From Haliovirga abyssi (GTDB lineage: Bacteria > Fusobacteriota > Fusobacteriia > Fusobacteriales > Haliovirgaceae): 64,000 nt of DNA. The translations under genes were made by a program, and so were the position numbers. A model generated the notes under the pieces. The model was not told where the DNA came from and did not search any database. It saw only the letters and a program-made list of their open reading frames with translations. The DNA lies in NCBI RefSeq assembly GCF_030295325.1, contig NZ_AP027059.1, forward strand, positions 2,166,637-2,230,636. The letters run 5' to 3'. This document shows, in pieces, positions 7,415 to 17,500 of this stretch (positions are counted from its first letter, which is position 1; every line of letters starts with the position of its first letter).

Positions 7415-10400
7415 ATGAAAAACATCAAAATGAAACTTCTACTTCTGTTGGCAATACTACTTTCTACACTATCTTTTGGGGAGGTTGCTGCTACTCATAT
7501 CTACCATAATCATATGCCCAATTTTTGGCCATTTTATGATGTAGAAACTTATAACAGTACTAATGTTGGGGACCCTGTGAGATATATGTATGACGGGCAG
7601 GTAATAAATGCTAAAATTAATCCACCTGCAAATTGGTTCTTTTTACCAGATGGAAGTGCTACGCCTCATGATGATCTTGTTGCTTATTATACCCATCATG
7701 CAAAAACAGGTGCATATCTATCTTGGCCAATGGATACTGCTAATGGTAATCATGACAGATATCCAAAAAGTCAAACTCAAGTAACAATGTCTGGTGCTGT
7801 AATTACCAATGTAGAAAGTTTTGCAGAATTAAACAATGTCTCAGGATATGAAAATGATAACTGGGGACAATATTGGAGAGATGTCCATTACGGAACAAGA
7901 ACAACAAATGGATTTCCTGCTCTTGATTTAATTCATTTTACAGGTCATCATTCTATGGGACCATTAGTTGGAAAAGATTTTTTTTTAAAAGATTTAATAT
8001 ATCAAAATGTAGTTTTATCAAGACCATATTTTTTAGGAGATGGATTTAAATCTTCCAAAGGATATTTTCCTACAGAATTAGGTTTTTCAGAAAGATTAAT
8101 ACCTACTCTTGCAAAATTAGGTGTAAGCTGGTCTGTGTTAGGAAACGTTCATTATTCACGTGCTTTAAAAGATTATCCTTATTTAAACGATCCTGGAAAA
8201 GATTGTTTAGTATCTCCGCCAAATAGAGCAGATATGAGAAATACTGATACATATGGTGGTTCATGGGTTGATAGACATATGTTTAATGAGCAGCAAACAA
8301 CATATAATAAATTCCCTTTTGCTTCTATTCCGCATTATGTAAGATATATTGATCCCGAAACAGGAGCTGAATCAAAAATAGCTGGAATACCTGTTGAACA
8401 AGCTGGTTCATGGGAAGAAGGATATCAAGGAAGTGTTTCTGGAGGTTTTTTAAAACAATTTGAAGGTAATACAAATGGAAGAGAACAATATTTCGTTGTT
8501 GCTCACGATGGAGATAATTCTTCTGGAAGAGCTGGAGATGGTGGAACTTGGGCAAATTCTGGAAATGTAACTTATGCTGAAAGTGGTATTGAAGGTATCG
8601 GAGTAGACGAGTATCTATTAGCTCATCCAATTCCACAAGATGATATAGTTCACGTGCAAGATGGTTCTTGGATAGATACAAGAGATTCTTCGTCTGATCC
8701 AACTTGGTATCATTGGCATATACCTATGGGAATTTGGAAAGGTCAATTTGCAGATTTCAACAGAATAAATGGTACAAATTATTCTCCTAAAAAAAACCTA
8801 GATGGAGTTGAAGAAGGGCATACAGTTTCATTTGAATATGGTTACCATTATTTAGAAAGAAACTTTGCTTTATTACAAGCTGCTGAAAACTATGCTAAAA
8901 CAGCTGAACAAATATGGTTAGACAGCCATCCAAACTACTGGCATCCTACATCTCAATTAGATTATGAAATAGTTGGAGCTAACAACACTGCAAATCAGCT
9001 TAATCCATATATGTATTCATTCCCTGTAAAAGGAGATTCTAATAACGATTACGCCGGCGGAGCTAATCCAGCTGAATTAGGTTGGTATTTCTTAACAGCA
9101 TCTATTGATTCTGGTTTTGGATATTATGATGAGAATGTAGATGATGGTGTAAAACCTACTGTTTCGTTTGATCAATCTCTTTATTTTTCGAAACCATATG
9201 TAGAAGCTAACTTAGCAAATGATAAAACAGGTCCTTCTGTATGGTGGCCACAAAGATATCCATACAATCCTGGAAGTGCTAATAAAAGTAAAGCTGAAGG
9301 ATGGACATTACAATATTTTGATAACAATTTTGGAATATACACATATGCGTTTGATGCAAGTGGAATACAAAATATAAAAGTGAAGATTAGAACCCATTCA
9401 GAAAAATGGGCAGACCCTAAAGACAGAACTTACCAAGTATATGACCCACAAAAATTATCTAATCAAGGTGTGCCAGAAATAAATCCTGCTAACGTTGGAA
9501 ATTGGGTAGAATATCCTATGACTAAAAGAAGTTTACAAGATTCTATAAATGGAGTAGATTGGCAACCTTCAGGAAAAGAGATGATGAATATAGTCTCTGC
9601 TCAAGAGATAGGAGATATGTATTATTCATATATCGGAGATTATAGAGATCAGCTTATAGATTATTATATAGAAGCTACAGATTCAAAAGGAAACATTACA
9701 AAAAGTAATATTCAACAAGTATATGTTGGTGCTGGAAAATATAAAAATGTAGATGATAAAATTATAGAAGATGTAAATGGAACTATAGAAGGAACATATC
9801 CATTTGTTACTAATGTATCTCCTGAAAGAAAAATTGATTTATATGTAGAAAACATTGAATCAAACAGTGTAAATGTTGAATATGTAAAAGAAGATGGTAG
9901 CTGGAGCAGTATGAAACTTATGGATTCTGTCTCTGCTGATCCAAAATACAAACATACAGTTATAACTTTTAGGTCAGAAAATAGTTCTACTAAAATAAGA
10001 TATACAGATAATAACGGTTCTTCTTGGAAGCCTTCTGCTAGCGGCGTTGATGTTTCAACTGGAACATACACAATCTATTCAGATAATTCTATACAAGCTG
10101 GAGCTCCTAGTGGAATATCTTTCACTACTACCATTTATTATAAAGGTGCTCTTGGAACTAATATACATTGGGCTCCAACAGATGAGGCTGGTACACCTAT
10201 AGAGAGCGAATGGACTATCGCTCCAGGCGACCCTATGGAAACAAGCGATATCTATGGTTATGTTTCAAAAACTTTAAATTTAGGTATGCACAATAAAGCA
10301 ATGGTATGTTTTAACCAATCTGGAAGCAATTGGGATTCTGACCATTTATTTAATTCAGGAACTTGGACTTATGAAGCTGGTGTTATCACATCAGGAAAAC

Positions 10401-11491
10401 CTTCAGAAGTCATAAATTATCCTGCAATACCTTCTGGAGTAGCAGGAACGGCTCTTTCTATTTCAGAATTAAAAATCAATTGGGATAGTGCTCAATATGC
10501 TACTTCATATAAATTATATATGTCTAGTTCTACAAATGGTGTTTTTAATGAAATTACTGATACTACTAATTTAGAGTATACTGTGACTGGATTAAATGAA
10601 AATACAACATATTATTTTAAAGCAAAATCATTTAATAGCAATGGAGAGTCTGATTACTCTAATGTTATTTCTGCTACTACACAAAAGTTGAACTATCCAG
10701 AAATACCTTCTGGAGTAGCAGGAACGGCTCTTTCTACTTCTGAATTAAAAATCAGTTGGGATAATGCTCAATATGCTACTTCATATAAATTATATATGTC
10801 TAGCTCTACAAATGGTGTTTTTAATGAAATTACTGATACTACTAATTTAGAGTATACTGTGACTGGATTAAATGAAAATACAACATATTATTTTAAAGCA
10901 AAAGCATTTAATAGCAATGGAGAGTCTGATTATTCTAATGTTATTTCTGCTACTACACAAAAACAAGCTGTAGATGGTTGGTTCATTAGAGGTAGTTTTA
11001 ATAGTTGGGGGACTGATGCTTTAACTTTTAATAGTTCTAATGGTAAATGGGAAATAACTATTACTACTGGGAATGGCGATAGTAATGGTGGTCCTAGATT
11101 CAAGATCGATCATTTTGGCGATTGGAGCGAAAATTATCCGAATGATGATTATAGTTTAGATACTAACTCTAGTTATAAAATTGAATTTGATGCTAGTAGC
11201 AAGGCTATAACAGCTACTTTGCAAGGTAATCCAGCAGACAATTGGTATATTAGAGGTAGTTTTAATGGTTGGGGAACTGACGCTTTGAGTTTTAATAGTT
11301 CTACTGGTAAATGGGAAATAACTGTTACCACTGGAAATGGCGATAGTAACGGTGGGCCTAGATTTAAGATTGATCATTTTGGTGATTGGAGTGAAAATTA
11401 TCCTAATGCTGATTATGGATTGAATTCTAATAGTAGTTATATTATTGAGTTTGATGCTAGCAGTAAGGCTATAACAGCTACTTTGCAATAG
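7415..11491 (+). CDS. Secreted GH57-type glycoside hydrolase with CBM25, FN3 and starch-binding-like modules
   Basis: 1358 residues. Signal peptide about 1-22. The GH57-like catalytic region spans about 25-560 and starts with the HNHMPNFW motif (31-38). YFPTELGF holds the probable nucleophile E221, and VVAHDGDN (361-368) holds the probable acid, assigned by analogy with GH57 conserved regions. A CBM25-type starch-binding domain lies at about 900-990 (TIYYKG...CFNQSGSNWD), possibly preceded by a second binding domain at 803-890. Two near-identical FN3 domains (1001-1090, 1093-1182) and two modules (1187-1270, 1276-1358) follow; the last two match those of the divergent GH13 enzyme. GH57 enzymes are alpha-amylases, glucanotransferases or pullulanases, and which activity applies cannot be decided here. 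The start follows AAGGAGGATG. Confidence 0.85.
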   Translation: MKNIKMKLLLLLAILLSTLSFGEVAATHIYHNHMPNFWPFYDVETYNSTNVGDPVRYMYDGQVINAKINPPANWFFLPDGSATPHDDLVAYYTHHAKTGAYLSWPMDTANGNHDRYPKSQTQVTMSGAVITNVESFAELNNVSGYENDNWGQYWRDVHYGTRTTNGFPALDLIHFTGHHSMGPLVGKDFFLKDLIYQNVVLSRPYFLGDGFKSSKGYFPTELGFSERLIPTLAKLGVSWSVLGNVHYSRALKDYPYLNDPGKDCLVSPPNRADMRNTDTYGGSWVDRHMFNEQQTTYNKFPFASIPHYVRYIDPETGAESKIAGIPVEQAGSWEEGYQGSVSGGFLKQFEGNTNGREQYFVVAHDGDNSSGRAGDGGTWANSGNVTYAESGIEGIGVDEYLLAHPIPQDDIVHVQDGSWIDTRDSSSDPTWYHWHIPMGIWKGQFADFNRINGTNYSPKKNLDGVEEGHTVSFEYGYHYLERNFALLQAAENYAKTAEQIWLDSHPNYWHPTSQLDYEIVGANNTANQLNPYMYSFPVKGDSNNDYAGGANPAELGWYFLTASIDSGFGYYDENVDDGVKPTVSFDQSLYFSKPYVEANLANDKTGPSVWWPQRYPYNPGSANKSKAEGWTLQYFDNNFGIYTYAFDASGIQNIKVKIRTHSEKWADPKDRTYQVYDPQKLSNQGVPEINPANVGNWVEYPMTKRSLQDSINGVDWQPSGKEMMNIVSAQEIGDMYYSYIGDYRDQLIDYYIEATDSKGNITKSNIQQVYVGAGKYKNVDDKIIEDVNGTIEGTYPFVTNVSPERKIDLYVENIESNSVNVEYVKEDGSWSSMKLMDSVSADPKYKHTVITFRSENSSTKIRYTDNNGSSWKPSASGVDVSTGTYTIYSDNSIQAGAPSGISFTTTIYYKGALGTNIHWAPTDEAGTPIESEWTIAPGDPMETSDIYGYVSKTLNLGMHNKAMVCFNQSGSNWDSDHLFNSGTWTYEAGVITSGKPSEVINYPAIPSGVAGTALSISELKINWDSAQYATSYKLYMSSSTNGVFNEITDTTNLEYTVTGLNENTTYYFKAKSFNSNGESDYSNVISATTQKLNYPEIPSGVAGTALSTSELKISWDNAQYATSYKLYMSSSTNGVFNEITDTTNLEYTVTGLNENTTYYFKAKAFNSNGESDYSNVISATTQKQAVDGWFIRGSFNSWGTDALTFNSSNGKWEITITTGNGDSNGGPRFKIDHFGDWSENYPNDDYSLDTNSSYKIEFDASSKAITATLQGNPADNWYIRGSFNGWGTDALSFNSSTGKWEITVTTGNGDSNGGPRFKIDHFGDWSENYPNADYGLNSNSSYIIEFDASSKAITATLQ
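10415..11488 (+). repeat. Two tandem duplications in the 3' part of the GH57 gene
   Basis: The FN3-coding units at about 10415-10684 and 10691-10960 are almost identical in DNA. They are followed by two starch-binding-like units at about 10973-11224 and 11240-11488 that are similar but more diverged. Domain duplication is therefore layered in age. Confidence 0.8.
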
Positions 11492-11516
11492 AGGGTAATA
11501 AGAAAAAAGAACAGAA

Positions 11517-11551
11517 GAAGCCGGTTAGCATATTGCTAACCGGCTTTTTTT
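11517..11551. terminator. Bidirectional terminator between the GH57 gene and the vWA giant
   Basis: Strong GC-rich stem AAGCCGGTTAGCA/TGCTAACCGGCTT with a 3-nt loop, followed by TTTTTT on the plus strand. The stop of the convergent gene at 11550 overlaps the T-run, so this mainly terminates the plus-strand gene but can fold in both directions. Confidence 0.9.
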
Positions 11552-14500
11552 AGTTTCCGCCTGCTTCTTCTCTTCCTGTTATTTGAGAGCCTCCTGTTGT
11601 TTCTACATTTACGTTTATTTCTCTTTTTTCATTTTTGGATTTAGCTTTTATATCAGTTTGTATTATTTTTGATATTAAATATTTTCTTGTGTATGTTGCT
11701 TTATTCCCCAGATTATCATAAACATCTATACTAAAAGTTACTGTTTGTCCAAATAATCTAGAATTATTTGCTAATGTAAATGTTGCAAATTTTTCAGGTA
11801 TAATACTATCTGCAACCGGCGTAGAACTAGGTGTTGTTGATACCTCAAGCCCACCATTTATCGAAATAGCGACACTAGTAGTAATCCCATCTGTAGTAGT
11901 TCCCTTTAATGTAATTCCTGAAATTTTATATACTCCAGCCTGTTCTGTTATTACTGATAAATCTATTGGCATTTTATAAGTATATGAATTATTTGTTGAA
12001 CTACTTGGCTCAATTGTAGCTGAACCTATCAAAATTGGATTTTCTGATCCAACTATTGTATCTACTACTATTGTATCATATATATAACTAGCAGATATAT
12101 TTCCTGCCTTATCTACCGCCCATACATATACATCATTTCCGTTATTTTGGTTATCTACCAATCCACTAACTTCAAACGCATTATAAGTGTTATCAAATGC
12201 ACTTATCGAAGACGTTGTAGTTACAAATACGCCACCTATTGGATTAGTGCTATTAGCTTTTCCTATAAATCCTGTAGTATCAGGAGACCACGTTGCTCCA
12301 TTACGTAATACTCCCATATATGCACTACTATTTGTTGTGTACGCAGGATCTGTTTCGCTCTTTATTACATCACTGGCATCACCAGGCCATCCATTTACTG
12401 CCTCTTCTGGTATAGCTTGAATAGCTCCTGATATAGTTGGTGAAGTATTATCTAAGTTAATATGCTTTGTTACAGTTGTTGAATTTCCAGCCATATCTGT
12501 CACTGTAAATGTAATTACTACAACCTGAGATGTATGCACTCCTGAATCTGTTACTTTTATATGTGTTGTATCTGTAGAATTATTGTCTCCAATTTGTATT
12601 GTACTTGGTGTTGTTGATATAGTTCCTGTATATACTGTATTCATTGTTGTATTATTTAACAATCCAAGATAATCAACTGTTTTGGTTTGTACAGCATATT
12701 CTGCCACATCTGCTGTAAGTTTAATTTCATCTCCAGCTTTTACATATTTAGGATTAATAATAGGATTAAATCCATTTTTATCTACTACTTTTATAGCTGA
12801 AAAACTTGTTATACTTGGTGGTTTTGTATCTACATATAGCTCTGCTTTTTTATTAAAATAGGATATATTTCCTGCTTTATCTATTGCTACAAAAGCATTT
12901 TCAGTTGTATTTTCTACTTTTTTACTTTGATAATATCCATCACTTGGACTATAAACCTCAGATAAATCCCCTGTATATGTATTATCATTTTTAGTTAAAC
13001 TTATATTATATATTTTAAAATCATCATTCACTATATGTGCAGAATCTAATCTTGGCAAATCTGATTTACTTCCATCATAATTTCCCCAAAATACAAATCC
13101 TTCAACTCCAGATTCATCATCTGCACTAGCATTTATAGTAAATCCAGGAGTCTTTGTCCGTATTGCCTGTGCTGTAGTTGAATATACAACTCCATTTAAA
13201 GTATTAATCGTAAAATTACTTGGCGGTGTATCATCTATCACTATTGGTATTTCTACGCTTGTTTTATTTCCTGCTAAATCTTCTACTGTTACTATTAACT
13301 TTGTTTCTCCTGATACTAATTTTAAATTATTAGAACTTATAGTATCATTACCCCATGTAATTGTATAATTATTATCCGTTCCGCCTGTTTTTGAACTCCA
13401 TTCTTTTGAAGTAGTCCCGAGTTTAGCCAAAGTATTATCTTGAGATAAATTTGCTTCTACAACATCTGCTGTTATTTTAATATCATTTCCTGTTTTTCCA
13501 TATATTTTAACTATATTAGTTGTATTTGAAGTAAAGGTAGATTTATTTGTAGCTATAGTTGTATCTCCTGTATCTGTATTCCATAAATTATATATATTTA
13601 TATTTTTTACATTTATCTGATTTATTACTGGTGGAGTTTTATCATATATTATATTCTTAATTATTTCTATCCATGCACTTTCATTAGATGCCCTATCTCT
13701 CACTTGAGCTTCTATAGAATATTCTCCTTCTGTTACTCCACTTGGTAAATCTATATACCCTCCTTCTGTTGGCTTATATGTTTTCCAATTAGTATTTATC
13801 TCATTAGCATCTTTTATAAATTTTAGTTTTATTTGTGCTATTCCACTTCCTTTGTCTGTTGCATCTAATAATATTTTTATCTTGTCAGAAGATAAAAAAT
13901 ATTTAATTCCTCCATTTGTTGTCGTTTTTACTTTTTTATAACTACTTCCCTTTTCTTGCCATATTGTATCTATCCCATTTATAACTGGTTCTTTAGTATC
14001 ATATACATATTCAACCTCTGCATCTGGAATAGGTGTTGTATTATAAACACTATCAGTTAATACAAACTTTAATTTATGCTCTCCATCTTCATAAAAATTG
14101 CTATTATCATTACATATATTTCTTATAGCTCCAAAAGTAGTTATTTTTCCTGTAATCCCTGAATAAATATTATTCCAATCAACTCTTGTTATAGAAGAGC
14201 CATTCCCATCTTTTTTATTTTCCCAGTCAATATCTCTTTTTATATTTTTATCTAAACCAACAGCAAAATATTTTATTCCAGAACCTGTTCCTGTTTGACT
14301 TCTATCTTCTGCAACTATTCTTATTTTAACTTTGCTCGATTTAATATTAAAATATTTTCTCCATTTATCATCAGAATCACTTGTTTTATTTTCTATTTCC
14401 TTTATACTTTGTACTAAATTACTTTTCAAATCTTTATTGGATATTATTATATCATTTACCACTGGAGGTTGATTATCTAATTTTATACCTGTAACTTTTT

Positions 14501-17500
14501 TCTCCATTTGGTTTAAAGCTGTATCTTGAGCTACAATGCTTACTTTAAATAATTTTTTATCTACTGTTATTTTATCCATAAGAGTTTTTACAGGAACCCT
14601 TAATGTGAAATAGTACCACTTTTTCCCATCTTCTACTTTTAACTCTATATTATCTTTTATAATTTTAGAATATATATTTTCTCCTTCTGACATAGCATTA
14701 GTTTGTAAATTTATATTTACTACAAATTTATCTATTTTATTATCTAATATAGTTCCTGAAGCTTTAGTGGTATTTGCCTTAAATTTTATTAATACATTCC
14801 CTTTTCCGTCTGTTAAAAATCCTTTTTTATTTTTTGGAGTTAATATTTCCAATGTTATAGGTTGTTTTGGAGCAGTATATTGTCTATTCGAAACTGTATT
14901 TATATCATCTGGCGTTAATATTTCTTTATTATCTTTTTCATTTTTTAAATTTATTAGTTTAAAATCAACTTTTCTTACTGTCCCATCTTTATCTGAAAAA
15001 GGAGTATCATATGTAACTGACCATCTTTGTACAATTCCTATATCTTTTGTCGCAGCTACCAATGCCTTATCTACTAAAGTTTTTCCATTTATATCTTTTC
15101 GCCCATTTCCCATCTCATACATATGAAATCCATCACCTAAAGACAATTTGAATTTATAGTAATATAAATCCCCTACATCTGAAGGAGTCATTCCTCGATT
15201 TCCCAAATCGTCATGTATATAATAAAACCACCTATAATATTTTTTATATTTTCGTATATCTAATTTTGAATATTTACTAGGTATAACTCCACCATTCCAA
15301 TATATTTCATTAGTTAGCCCTTTTTTATCAACATGATATATACCTGTTAAAGCTATACTATTATCCGATATCTCTTTAGATAATTTACTTACAACATTCT
15401 TTTTTTTATAATCGTTAGGTAAATCATCTAAATCTGCATTTTCATCAGTTAAAAACATTATCCATTTTTTTGATTTTATTACTCCACTATTGTCATTTAA
15501 AATATTCCCATTAGCGTCTATACTTCTACCATTTTTTTTTAATTTTTTAATAGCATAGTATATTGCCCATAGACTATTTTCTTGTCCATAGTTAAATCCT
15601 GATGTTGCGTTCAAATTCTCAAATGCATTTATCAATCCATTCCATCCATCTAAAGATCCAAACCAACCATCTTTTTTATAAACCCCTAAATAATAACGAT
15701 CTTCAAATTCTTCTATTTTTTTATGCCATATTCCTGTTGTACTATCGGTATTTTGTCTAGGCCCAAAAGTTATTAAATTAAATTTAACATCAAATCCATT
15801 ATCTGTTAAAGTATTTACAAATCCTTTTAACCCATCTTTTACAGAATCAATTTCCTCCTGCATAGAACCTGAATTATCTATACACAGAACTATATCTAAT
15901 GGATATTTAAAAACTTTTAATGATGATATCGATAAAGCTCCTTGAGTAACTACTATAGCTTTTGTTGCTGTTGGATGTTCTTCTTGTAAGTTAATAGTTA
16001 TTCCTGTGTTTGTAGATACAAATAAATTACTTAATTCAGGAGCCTTTATTGAAAATGGCATCATTGTTGAATAATTAACTTTTATCTTTGAAAATCTACT
16101 TATATCTATGTTATCTATTCTAAATAATCCATTTTTTGTCATAGGATGTTGTGCTATATCAGGAATATCAGAATGGAATTTTTCTGTATTCCCATAAGTT
16201 ATAACTTTATAATTTCCATCTGAACCAGTCTTTACTGTATATACAGATATTAAATAATCCCCTAAATTTAACCCAATTAACTCTAAATTACTTCCTGGAG
16301 TAAAACTAATAATAGCTCCTCCAGCAGAAAAAGATTTTAATCCATCTTTTTCAAAAACAAAATCTACATAATTTGAAGTTTCACTATAAAAATTCTTTAT
16401 CATATTATCTGCTTTATTCTGTGGATCTTGCCCTCCACCACCAATGATAGTTGGATCAACTATATTTAATGGGTTTTCTTTTTTATATACATTCCACTTA
16501 TAATTAGTTATAACATTAGAGGTATTTGTAGCTTTTTCTAATCTAAATACTAGCTTTTGATTATTGTAAATTTCATCTGGATTTGGTACATCTCCTTGCC
16601 ATCCAATTGTCACTTTATCACTATTTTCTGTTGGTGTTGATAACTCTAATTTATTAGTAGAACTCATAGTTGCAATTTTAGTTGTACTTAAATCATCTTC
16701 TATTTTATCCAATTCAGAATTACCTATACTACTTACTTTAGCTACCATTACAGCAGTTTGTGTTGTTAATGGTGTATTCTTCTTATATTCCCATTTAACT
16801 CCATAATTATTATCATTCAATTCAAAATTTGATATATCATCATAACTATACTCAGTTTCAAATAATGAATTAAACCCATTTTTTAAATTTATAGCTTTAA
16901 TTTTCTTATAGTAATTTTTATCCATAAATTTATCAAAAATTTTATAATTACCATTAGTAATATCTTTTTTTGCTTTTGAAATCATCCACTGATCTATTTC
17001 TCTGTTTGTACTCCCAATTAAATTAGCAACATACTCTCTATTTGCATCTTTTCCTTCATAATTTATATATTTATTATTAACTTTTATATCAAATAAAACT
17101 CTTCTTTTACTCCCATCTGGAACAGAATACGGAGAATCATATCTTAAATTCCATAATTTTACAAAATTAAATAAATTTAGAGTGTTATGTAGCTCTAATT
17201 TTAAAATATTTAAATCATTTTTTATTTGATAAAATTTAAATTGTTCTCCCATTATTAATTTTAAATGAGCATAATGCTGTTCATTCTCCACTGACATATT
17301 ATTAGGATATTCTCCTTCTTGATCCAAATCATCTTTTAACATTAATTTATCTTTTTTCACTCCACCAATACCAATTAATTGTATATCATTCATTCTTAAC
17401 CTAACAGCTAAATCGCTTGAATTTTTCTCTCCTGTAGCGTTTGAATCTGTAATAAATATAATAACTCTATTTGATGGAATTGTCCCTGTTGGTTTATCTA

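Noticed and set aside
3952-11491. Polysaccharide utilisation locus of the Sus type
   Set aside because: The modules resemble SusE-like folds, but there is no SusC/SusD pair or TonB-dependent transporter in the window.
12187-12420. Short plus-strand frame inside the vWA giant
   Set aside because: Lies wholly within the coding region of the giant and has no start signal or family resemblance.
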